Positions 53,694-60,651 of a DNA stretch of 64,000 nucleotides are shown here, piece after piece. Below the pieces are notes generated by a model. The model was given only the letters and a program-made list of their open reading frames with translations. It was not told the DNA's origin and searched no databases. Source of the stretch: Acidobacteriota bacterium (GTDB lineage: Bacteria; Acidobacteriota; Blastocatellia; Pyrinomonadales; Pyrinomonadaceae); contig JAFDVK010000012.1 in the NCBI GenBank assembly GCA_018269005.1, forward strand, positions 558,001 through 622,000, given 5' to 3'. Position 1 is the first letter of the stretch. Every line of letters starts with the position of its first letter. The position numbers and the translations under genes are program-made.

Positions 53694-53879
53694 AGTTACG
53701 AAGTTACGAAGTTCCGAAGTTACGGGAGCCCGCAAGGAATAAGGGCACCCAGGGTCATTGCGAAGGTACGAGGAGGCGGTCCGGGCTTAGTGGATGATAT
53801 CGAGTGCCCTTACTCCGTGCGGGCTTCTGCAACTTGACTCTGTAACTCTGTAACTCTGTGACTCTGTAACTTCGTAACT
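53694..53879. repeat. Inverted-repeat element with 8-bp tandem ends
   Basis: The left end has four tandem 8-mers (AGTTACGA type, 53694-53725) and the right end has five (CTGTAACT/TCGTAACT type, 53840-53879), the latter ending with the inverse of the former. Inside, 53727-53748 and 53804-53825 form a 22-base inverted repeat with two mismatches. The arrangement is like a small non-autonomous mobile element (MITE), about 186 bp. Confidence 0.65.
53804..53832 (+). repeat. Dispersed ~30-nt repeat, copy B
   Basis: GTGCCCTTACTCCGTGCGGG plus CTTCTGCAA, shared with 2093-2122 and 55913-55941. It is also the right arm of the inverted-repeat element here. Confidence 0.65.
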
Positions 53880-53917
53880 TTCCTCTCGATGTGCCAATAT
53901 TGTGTTTATATTTGCTT

Positions 53918-54937
53918 ATGAAACACACGATCACATTAATCCCCGGCGACGGCATCGGCCCGGAGATAGTTGCGGCGACGGTCCGCGTAATCGAGGCGAC
54001 AGGCGTTGATATCGAATGGGAAACACAGATCCTTGGAGCACAGGCTCAGGAAAAATTCGGGACGACGCTTCCGGAAGCGACCATCGAGTCGATAAAACGC
54101 AATAAGGTCGCGCTCAAGGGCCCGCAGATGACGCCGATCGGCAAGGGCTTTACGTCCGTGAATGTCGGCCTTAGGAAGGCTCTCGACCTTTACGCGAATG
54201 TCCGCCCCGTAAAGGCCTTACCGAATATTCCGTGCCGCAATCCCGAGCTAGACCTTGTGATCGTTCGCGAGAACACCGAGGATCTTTACGCCGGTCTCGA
54301 ACATATCGTTGTCCCCGGTGTCGTCGAAAGTCTGAAGATCATCACCGAAAAGGCATCGACGCGCATCGCACGCTATGCGTTCGAATATGCAAAGGCGAAT
54401 GGCCGAAAGAAAGTAACGGCCGTTCATAAGGCCAACATCATGAAGCTCTCGGACGGGCTTTTTCTCGAATGTTTTTATAACGTGGCCAAGGAATTCCCTG
54501 ACATTGAGGCCGATGACAAGATCATCGACAACTGCTGTATGCAGCTTGTGATGCGGCCGGAACAGTTCGACGTGATGGTGCTCGAAAACCTCTACGGCGA
54601 TATCGTTTCGGACCTTTGCGCCGGTTTGATCGGCGGTCTTGGCCTCGCTCCCGGAGCAAATATCGGCGAGCTTGGCGCCGTCTTTGAAGCCGTGCACGGT
54701 TCGGCGCCCGATATTGCCGGCCAGGGCATCGCAAATCCGACCGCATTGATGCTCTCGGCCGTCCAGATGCTCCACCACATCGGCGAAAAGGAGGCGGCAG
54801 ATCGTATGAAGAATGCGATACTCGCCGTCTTTGTCGACGGCAAGCACCTCACACGAGACCTCGGCGGCGAGGCAAAGACCAACGAATTCGCCCGTGCCAT
54901 CGAAGAGAAAATAAAAGCCGAAGCAATGGCCGCGTAA
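53918..54937 (+). CDS. NAD(P)-dependent isocitrate/isopropylmalate dehydrogenase family
   Basis: A 339-residue beta-decarboxylating dehydrogenase. It has TITLIPGDGIGPEIV, the substrate segment NVRPVKALPNI, VRENTEDLYAGLEHIV, KVTAVHKANIMKLSDGLFLE, and DNCCMQLVMRPEQFDVMVLENLYGDIVSD. NTEDLYAG and the length fit NAD-dependent isocitrate dehydrogenase of the short type better than LeuB. The upstream GTG/ATG starts within repeat DNA are unlikely, so ATG 53918 is used. Confidence 0.88.
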   Translation: MKHTITLIPGDGIGPEIVAATVRVIEATGVDIEWETQILGAQAQEKFGTTLPEATIESIKRNKVALKGPQMTPIGKGFTSVNVGLRKALDLYANVRPVKALPNIPCRNPELDLVIVRENTEDLYAGLEHIVVPGVVESLKIITEKASTRIARYAFEYAKANGRKKVTAVHKANIMKLSDGLFLECFYNVAKEFPDIEADDKIIDNCCMQLVMRPEQFDVMVLENLYGDIVSDLCAGLIGGLGLAPGANIGELGAVFEAVHGSAPDIAGQGIANPTALMLSAVQMLHHIGEKEAADRMKNAILAVFVDGKHLTRDLGGEAKTNEFARAIEEKIKAEAMAA

Positions 54938-55106
54938 GAAACGGCCGCGTTCGTGCAAATCGTGCAAATCGTGCAATTTGATACATTCTGTGCGGAATGT
55001 GCTTCAAACGGATGTGGCGTTTGGCTATGATGACAACACGGTCGAAACGACCGTTTGGTCTTTGAAAAAATGTAAATGGTGAGTGGTGAAAGGCGGAGCT
55101 AAAGCT

Positions 55107-55127
55107 CCCCTCCTTACGAAGGAGGGG
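55107..55127. repeat. Hairpin CCCCTCCTT/AAGGAGGGG
   Basis: Perfect 9-base arms with loop ACG, then a second small hairpin (AGCCG-CCT-CGGCT, 55132-55144). The combination resembles the intergenic palindromes common in Acidobacteriota and Planctomycetes. Confidence 0.6.
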
Positions 55128-55346
55128 TGGCAGCCGCCTCGGCTGACGGGGTGGTTCTCTTTTTCGGGAATTTCGTCCTTCACGGCTACACCAAAGAGAA
55201 AACGAAAAGGCCGCAAAGCAAAACCCCGCAAAGGCCGCAAAGGTACGGGATTCTGAACCTCAAATTCGAAATTTGAAATTTGAAATTGAGAGCGATTAGA
55301 TTCGTGCATTCGTGGCGGCTTTCCTCCTTCGCGAACTCTGCGTCGC

Positions 55347-55398
55347 CTTTGCGTTCTTTGCGTTTAAATTCCGGTTTGGAAACGCAAAGGCCGCAAAG
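55347..55398. repeat. GCAAAG inverted repeat
   Basis: CTTTGCGTTCTTTGCGTTT (55347-55365) pairs with the inverse at 55380-55398 with two mismatches; both sides continue into CCGCAAAG-type tandem copies. Confidence 0.6.
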
Positions 55399-55700
55399 CG
55401 AAACCCCGCAAAGACCGCAAAGATCTTAGTCCCCGAAGGGGACAAAGAATATAGCCCAGGGTAAGGCCGCCTCGGCCGCCACCCTGGGAATCCGTCGCAA
55501 AACGAACCCCGGAGCTCCGTTAGGAGCGACAGGATCTTGTCGGCGGCCGAGCCGCCTGCGGGAATTCATTTGCCGTCGTCACCCACGCCGTAAACGACGT
55601 GGCTATGCGAAGCCGTTGTCGACGGCAAGCCGCCTCCAAGAGAACAGAAAACGGAGAATTGAGAATGGAAAATGCGGTTTGATACTTTTTTGCGAAATTT

Positions 55701-55792
55701 TGGGACAGATCGCGTAAGCTGTTGATAACACATCACTTATTTGTCCCAAGAGCTGTCCCAGAGTTGTCCCACGAGCGTTTTGGATGGGACAA
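55701..55792. repeat. Second TTGTCCCA octamer cluster
   Basis: TGGGACA (55701-55707), TTGTCCCA (55741-55748), TGTCCCA (55754-55760), TTGTCCCA (55764-55771) and TGGGACAA (55785-55792). The 14-mer ACTTATTTGTCCCA at 55735-55748 also occurs at 2035-2048. Confidence 0.7.
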
Positions 55793-55912
55793 AAGGCGGC
55801 CATTGGCGGCGGCCGAGCCGCCTCCGAGGTTGGTTTTGGGGCACGGTTCCACGGCATAAATGCCGTGGCAATTCGGCGGGAAGTTGCGTTGAATGTTACG
55901 CCCTTACTCTTA

Positions 55913-55941
55913 CGCCCTTACTGACGTGCGGGCTTCTGCAA
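55913..55941 (+). repeat. Dispersed ~30-nt repeat, copy C
   Basis: CGCCCTTACTGACGTGCGGG plus CTTCTGCAA. A partial copy of its left half (TACGCCCTTACT) precedes it at about 55897. Confidence 0.65.
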
Positions 55942-55943
55942 TG

Positions 55944-56123
55944 CTGACCGCCCGCTCACGCAGGCGGTACTGACAGGACTGACCGCCCGCTCACGCAGGC
56001 GGTACTGACAGGACTGACCGCCCGCTCACGCAGGCGGTTCTGACATGATGCGGACGGGGGCGTCCGCGTTCCGGCAGGCGGTGTTGGCAAGACCGCCCGC
56101 TCACGCAGGTGGTACTGACAAAG
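55944..56123 (+). repeat. 35-bp tandem hairpin units
   Basis: Three full units (55944-55978, 55979-56013, 56014-56048) and a further partial unit (56091-56123) of CTGACCGCCCGCTCACGCAG plus 15 bases. Each unit can fold as ACCGCCCGC-TCAC-GCAGGCGGT with one mismatch. Between the third and fourth lies the GCGGACG palindrome copy (56047-56073). Confidence 0.85.
56047..56073. repeat. GCGGACG-palindrome repeat, intergenic copy
   Basis: 26 of 27 bases match the copy at 26647-26673 within the radical SAM gene. The core CGGACG...CGTCCG is palindromic. Confidence 0.7.
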
Positions 56124-56169
56124 CCTGCTTTGGCGGAAATCACGCCGAGAGCGTCACTCTAAAGGGCAG

Positions 56170-57240
56170 CTAGAGTTCGGGGTTTTCTTCGACGAAGGCG
56201 ATGAGGTTCTCGACATAATCGGGGAAGCGTGGACATTTGATGCTGTGTTTTTCAAGGAGCTTGTCCGTGTCGGACGTGTCATATTCCTGCTCGATGAAGA
56301 AGTACGGCACGCCGTAATGCGGCAGGCCCGTGATCTTTGGGGAGATCGAGGTGTTCAGGAACCATTTTGTGATGGCGACCGAGGGTGCGAACTCGGATCT
56401 TCGGCCCGTAAGCGCATACGCGATCGCATCGAACAGTTCGCCGGTCGTCAACGGGTCAGGATCGGCGATCGCGAGCGTCTTGCCTTTCGCTGCATCGTCT
56501 TCTGACAAGGCGGCGATCGCTTCGACAACGAAATCGACCGGGACGAGATTCAGCTTCACGCGTTTATTTCCGACATTCAGTATGCGGAGGATGATCGCGG
56601 CCTTTCGAAGATATTGGATCAGATAATAGATCCCGTCGTATTTTGCCGTCTCGCCGGTCTTTGAATCGCCGACAACGACCGACGGGCGAAAGATCGTGAC
56701 CGGGAGAGTTTCTTTGAGCCGTTCGACCTCGAGCTCGGCAAGGTATTTGCTCTCTTCGTAGTGATTCTTGAATCCGGCAGAATGTTCGAGTTCGGTTTCG
56801 AGGATGCGGCCCCTGCGTTCGCCGGCGACATAGCACGTCGAGATGTAGTTATATCGCCGAAGGTTCGCGATCTGGCCGACAAGATCGTTCACGTTGTGTG
56901 TGCCTTCGACGTTCACGCTAAAGGCCGTTTCCTTGTCGATCCCGAGGTCATAGACGGCGGCGAAATGAAATACCGAGGTCACTTCGCGTCGAATGGCATC
57001 GAGGTCTTCCTCGTCGGCTCCAAGGTTGGGTTCGCGAATATCGCCCTCGATGATCGAGAAACATTCGAGCGGGGTCGCTGTCTCTTCCGATATCGCCTGC
57101 ACTTCTTCCATAGCCTGTTCGACGAACTTCGGCTGCACCAGAAGAAAGAACTGAACCTCGGTACGTGCAAGCCGTTCGACGAGACGGGTCGCCAAAAAGC
57201 CGGGAAATCCTGTTATGAAGATCGTTTCGCGAAAAAGCAC
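56170..57240 (-). CDS. Extended SDR / thioester-reductase-like NAD-binding protein
   Basis: A 356-residue extended SDR protein: N-terminal TIFITGFPGFLATRLVERLA, VFHFAAVYDLGIDKETAFSVNVEGTHNV, YISTCYVAGERRG and the catalytic YEESKYLAELEVERL (Tyr and Lys). The NAD-binding-4 family includes fatty acyl reductases and thioester reductases. No adenylation partner is nearby. The GTG start at 57240 lies 10 bases after a TAATAT-type -10, so the message may be leaderless. Confidence 0.87.
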   Translation of the reverse strand: MLFRETIFITGFPGFLATRLVERLARTEVQFFLLVQPKFVEQAMEEVQAISEETATPLECFSIIEGDIREPNLGADEEDLDAIRREVTSVFHFAAVYDLGIDKETAFSVNVEGTHNVNDLVGQIANLRRYNYISTCYVAGERRGRILETELEHSAGFKNHYEESKYLAELEVERLKETLPVTIFRPSVVVGDSKTGETAKYDGIYYLIQYLRKAAIILRILNVGNKRVKLNLVPVDFVVEAIAALSEDDAAKGKTLAIADPDPLTTGELFDAIAYALTGRRSEFAPSVAITKWFLNTSISPKITGLPHYGVPYFFIEQEYDTSDTDKLLEKHSIKCPRFPDYVENLIAFVEENPEL

Positions 57241-57254
57241 GTCAATATATTATC

Positions 57255-57270
57255 AACTCTTGCAAGAGTT
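57255..57270. promoter_or_regulatory. Perfect 16-bp palindrome between SDR and CBS-Hsp20-Lon operons
   Basis: AACTCTTGCAAGAGTT, a perfect dyad in the divergent promoter gap, 15 bases before the SDR start and 84 bases before the CBS gene. It does not match CIRCE (TTAGCACTC) or HAIR. It is a candidate operator for an unknown regulator. Confidence 0.5.
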
Positions 57271-57310
57271 TTGGCAGTCAGGCCGCATTTCGAGGTTACA
57301 TGGAACTATC

Positions 57311-57339
57311 TTGTCTTTTTGTCGCATTGCGAACACAAT
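57311..57339 (+). promoter_or_regulatory. Candidate promoter for the CBS-Hsp20-Lon operon
   Basis: TTGTCT (57311-57316), a 17-base gap and CACAAT (57334-57339), 15 bases before ATG 57354. The -10 is weak. Confidence 0.3.
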
Positions 57340-57353
57340 AGATAGAAGGAGAT

Positions 57354-57827
57354 ATGATGATGACAAATGAGGAAAGAGCGGCTTACGCGCGCAAGAAATG
57401 CCGCGAAATAATGACGACCAAATTAAAGACGGCCGTGCGCTCGACCTCGCTCAAGGAAGCGGCCCTGATGATGCTCGATGGCGATATGGGTGCGGTTCCG
57501 GTCGTTGATGAAGGCAAGCTGATCGGGATCGTGACAGATCGCGATATCGTTGTTCGCGGCGTTGCGGACGGTGTCGGGCCGGAGACGAACCTAGGCGATG
57601 TGATGACCACGGAGCTCTTTACGATAGGGCCGGACAGCTATGTTTTTGAAGCCGTCAGGCTGATGGGCGAGAAAAAGGTCCGCCGCGTTCCCGTTGTAGA
57701 GTCAGACGGGAAACTTGCAGGGATCATCGCAATGGCAGACATCGCCCTTCAAAGTGAGGATGAGCAGGCGATCGCCGAAACGTTGGAAGAGATCTCATCC
57801 GGTGCAGGGTTTTGGCAGAATAAATAG
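57354..57827 (+). CDS. CBS-domain pair protein
   Basis: Two CBS motifs (CREIMTTKLKTAVRSTSLKEAALMMLDGDMGAVPVVDEGKLIGIVTDRDIVVRG and LGDVMTTELFTIGPDSYVFEAVRLMGEKKVRRVPVVESDGKLAGIIAMADIA) form a Bateman module of 157 residues. These bind adenine nucleotides and act as sensors. It heads a unit with Hsp20 (12-base gap) and lon, with a GAAGGAGATATG leader, so it may serve as an energy-state sensor for the proteostasis operon. Confidence 0.92.
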   Translation: MMMTNEERAAYARKKCREIMTTKLKTAVRSTSLKEAALMMLDGDMGAVPVVDEGKLIGIVTDRDIVVRGVADGVGPETNLGDVMTTELFTIGPDSYVFEAVRLMGEKKVRRVPVVESDGKLAGIIAMADIALQSEDEQAIAETLEEISSGAGFWQNK

Positions 57828-57839
57828 CCTGATTTCTAT

Positions 57840-58205
57840 ATGGCAAAGTCCATAAATCGTCATTTCCAGTTCATTTCGTCTTCCCGCAACGTCCGCTCGG
57901 GCAACCTTTGGTATCCTGCCGCGGATGTCTATCAAACAAGCGAAGGCTGGATCGTCAAGGTCGAACTCGCGGGCGTTTCCCCCGAAGATATCGTGATCGA
58001 GGTGCATGGCAAAACGCTTTATATCTCCGGCACTCGTCGGGATCGCTCGTGCGGCGTCGGAGCGAATTACCACCAAATGGAGATCACGTACAGCAATTTC
58101 GAAAAAACACTGAATTTCCCTGCTTCTATTGAAGGAGCGCGTGTCGAGCATAATTTTGACAACGGCCTTCTAATGATCCACTTAAGGAAAGGTGCAAATG
58201 GCTGA
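57840..58205 (+). CDS. Hsp20/alpha-crystallin small heat-shock protein
   Basis: A 121-residue small heat-shock protein. The alpha-crystallin domain runs from PAADVYQTSEGWIVKVELAGVSPEDIVIEV to LNFPASIEGARVEHNFDNGLLMIHLRK; the A-x-x-x-n-G-L motif is VEHNFDNGLLMI. The N-terminal arm is short and the C-terminal IxI tail is absent, so large oligomers may be weak. It overlaps the start of lon by up to 8 bases, so the two are translationally coupled. Confidence 0.92.
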   Translation: MAKSINRHFQFISSSRNVRSGNLWYPAADVYQTSEGWIVKVELAGVSPEDIVIEVHGKTLYISGTRRDRSCGVGANYHQMEITYSNFEKTLNFPASIEGARVEHNFDNGLLMIHLRKGANG

Positions 58206-60651
58206 TAATACCCCCGAAAGCGAAAACGAAAGGCCGGCCGATGCGTTACCGGAAGAACTAGAGATACCGGTCCTGCCGCTGCAGAATACGACGCTTTTTC
58301 CCGAAACCGTAGTGCCGCTTGCCGTCGGCCGCGAACGCTCGACGCGTGCGGTCGAAGCGGCGCTTGCCACCGAAGAAAAGCTGATCGCCTGCGTTACGAC
58401 AAAGACCGAAAATGTAACTGGCGATGATGCAGCCCCAAAAGACCTTTATCAGATCGGCACTGTCGTAAACATCAAGCGAATGATGCGGAACGAGGGCGTG
58501 ATGCAATTGATCGTTCAGGGTATCGAGCGCTTCGAGGTCATCGAGTGGGTGAGCGAGCAGCCGTATATGCGCGCGAAGGTGCGTGTGCAGTCCGAGCTGC
58601 GCGTCATCGACAATGAAGAGGTCGAGGCACTCAAACGCAATATCCAGGGGATGATACAGCAGGCCCTTGCCCTGCTGCCGAATGTTCCGCCCGAGATCCG
58701 AATGGCGATAATGTCGCAGCAGGATCCCGTTCAGCTTGCATACTTTCTCGCCAGCGTACTTGATCTCGGGACCGAGACAGAGCAGAAGATGCTCGAATCG
58801 AGCACGGTTGACGGGCTGTTGACACTCACGCATGCCGCACTCGCTCGCGAGCTGGAAATAATGGAGATCCGTTCGAAGATCGCCACGGAAGCGCAGCACG
58901 AGATGGACAAATCTCAGCGCGATTATGTGCTTCGTCAGCAGATGAAGGCGATCCAGAAAGAGCTTGGCGATGAAGATTCGGGCGAGAAGGCAGAGGCCGA
59001 ACAGCTTCGCGAAAGGCTCGAAAAGGCCGACCTTCCGGACGATGTAAGGAAGGAGGCGACACGCGAACTCAAGCGAATGGAGCAGCTCCCGCAATCCGCT
59101 CCGGATTACCACGTGATCCGCACATATCTCGAATACGTCCTGGAGCTTCCGTGGCGGAAATCGAGCGAGGAGAAACTCGATCTCGTCGAAGCACGAAAGA
59201 TCCTCGATGAAGATCATTACGGCCTCGAAGATATAAAGGAGCGGATCCTCGAATCGCTTGCGGTCGTAAAACTTCGGCCCGACAGCAAGAGTCCGATCCT
59301 GCTTTTTGTTGGGCCGCCGGGAGTCGGAAAAACGAGTTTGGGACGCTCGATCGCAAGGGCGTTGGGTCGTGAATTCGACCGAATGAGCTTGGGCGGTATG
59401 CGTGATGAGGCAGAGCTTCGCGGGCATAGACGCACGTATATCGGTGCGATGCCGGGCCGGATAATCCAATCGCTCCGACGCGTCGGTGTCAACAATCCGG
59501 TCCTGATGCTCGATGAGATCGACAAGCTCGGCAACGATTTTCGCGGCGACCCGGCCTCGGCATTGCTAGAGATACTCGATCCGGCGCAGAACAACACGTT
59601 TCGCGACAATTATCTCGACCTGCCGTTCGATCTCTCTAAGGTCTTCTTTATAGCGACGGCAAATCAGCTTTCGCCGATCCCGATGCCGCTTCGCGACAGG
59701 ATGGAGATAATCCAGCTTGCGGGTTACAGCGATCGCGAAAAACTTGAGATTGCCAAACAATATCTAATTCCCCGGCAGATAAAGGAAACGGGCCTTACGC
59801 CTGAACAACTCGAGATCAGAGACGATGCGGTCAATCTGCTTACGACGCGATACACGCGCGAAGCCGGTGTTCGCCAGCTTGAGCGTTCGATCGGGAACAT
59901 CGCAAGGAAGGTCGCGTTGAAGGTAGCACAGGGTTCGACCGACAAGGTCGTTGTGTCTGCGGAAGAAGTTCGCGGTTATCTCGGCGCTCCGCGTGTGTTC
60001 CCGGAAGAAGCAAGGAAAGAACTTCCGCCCGGCGTTGCGACCGGAATGGCCTGGACGGAGATGGGCGGCGAAGTTCTCTTTATCGAGGCGACGCTCTTGC
60101 CGGGCGGCGGCGGACTCACGCTGACAGGCCAGCTTGGCGATGTGATGAAGGAATCGGCGCAGGCCGCGCGCAGTTACCTTTGGTCGCACGCTGCAGATTT
60201 CGGCATCGACACCGAGTTGATAAAGCACAACGGAATTCACATACACGTTCCGGCAGGTTCGATCCCAAAAGATGGCCCTTCGGCGGGCGTGACGATGGCT
60301 TCGGCGATGGCATCGCTCTATACGGGCCGAAAGGTCCGCTCGGACACGTCAATGACAGGCGAGATCACGCTTTCGGGGCTCGTTTTTCCGGTCGGCGGCG
60401 TAAAAGAAAAAGTTATGGCCGCGCATCGTGCGGGAATTCGCAGAATTATCCTGCCGGATAGGAACGAGCCTGACACCGACGAAATTCCGGAAGATGTGAA
60501 GAAGGAACTTGAGTTCATTCCCGTGAAATATATTTCGGAAGTGCTGAAGGCCGCCCTCGAACCGACGGGAACGCCGCCGAAGGTCGATGAATTTCCACCT
60601 CGCGAACGCGACGATCATCCTGCGGCGAGCGGCGAGCAGCCGGGAGCTTAG
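58198..60651 (+). CDS. lon: ATP-dependent Lon protease
   Basis: Lon is the cytoplasmic AAA+ serine protease that degrades misfolded and regulatory proteins. Domains are the N-terminal LON substrate domain (residues 20-210), the AAA module with GPPGVGKTSLG (about 371-381) and GMRDEAELRGHRRTYIGAMPG, and the protease domain with Ser695 (DGPSAGVTMA) and Lys738 (GGVKEKVMAAH). The ATG 58198 has an AAGGAAAGG site; a GTG at 58192 is less likely. It closes the operon with Hsp20. The extreme 3' end overlaps the convergent polyferredoxin gene by 4 bases. Confidence 0.96.
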   Translation: MADNTPESENERPADALPEELEIPVLPLQNTTLFPETVVPLAVGRERSTRAVEAALATEEKLIACVTTKTENVTGDDAAPKDLYQIGTVVNIKRMMRNEGVMQLIVQGIERFEVIEWVSEQPYMRAKVRVQSELRVIDNEEVEALKRNIQGMIQQALALLPNVPPEIRMAIMSQQDPVQLAYFLASVLDLGTETEQKMLESSTVDGLLTLTHAALARELEIMEIRSKIATEAQHEMDKSQRDYVLRQQMKAIQKELGDEDSGEKAEAEQLRERLEKADLPDDVRKEATRELKRMEQLPQSAPDYHVIRTYLEYVLELPWRKSSEEKLDLVEARKILDEDHYGLEDIKERILESLAVVKLRPDSKSPILLFVGPPGVGKTSLGRSIARALGREFDRMSLGGMRDEAELRGHRRTYIGAMPGRIIQSLRRVGVNNPVLMLDEIDKLGNDFRGDPASALLEILDPAQNNTFRDNYLDLPFDLSKVFFIATANQLSPIPMPLRDRMEIIQLAGYSDREKLEIAKQYLIPRQIKETGLTPEQLEIRDDAVNLLTTRYTREAGVRQLERSIGNIARKVALKVAQGSTDKVVVSAEEVRGYLGAPRVFPEEARKELPPGVATGMAWTEMGGEVLFIEATLLPGGGGLTLTGQLGDVMKESAQAARSYLWSHAADFGIDTELIKHNGIHIHVPAGSIPKDGPSAGVTMASAMASLYTGRKVRSDTSMTGEITLSGLVFPVGGVKEKVMAAHRAGIRRIILPDRNEPDTDEIPEDVKKELEFIPVKYISEVLKAALEPTGTPPKVDEFPPRERDDHPAASGEQPGA

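Larger units (their letters stand above)
54938..56169. other. 1.2-kb gene-free repeat island
   Basis: No gene is visible. In order the island contains a 9-bp tandem repeat (54952-54978), hairpins at 55107-55127 and 55132-55144, CCGCAAAG arrays (55208-55424), an inverted pair at 55347-55365/55380-55398, hairpins GTCCCC/GGGGAC (55429-55443) and CCCAGGGT/ACCCTGGG (55455-55488), a TTGTCCCA cluster (55701-55792), the dispersed repeat (55913-55941) and 35-bp tandem units (55944-56123). Confidence 0.8.

Noticed and set aside
55944-56123. Possible CRISPR array
   Set aside because: The 35-bp units are contiguous copies with no unique spacers, and no cas genes are present.
54938-56169. tRNA or rRNA genes in the large gap
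   Set aside because: I saw no cloverleaf-like sequence or conserved rRNA blocks; only repeats are visible.
58258-59469. 403-codon open frame antisense to lon
   Set aside because: It lies entirely opposite the confident lon gene and has no family features; such shadows are expected at this GC content.
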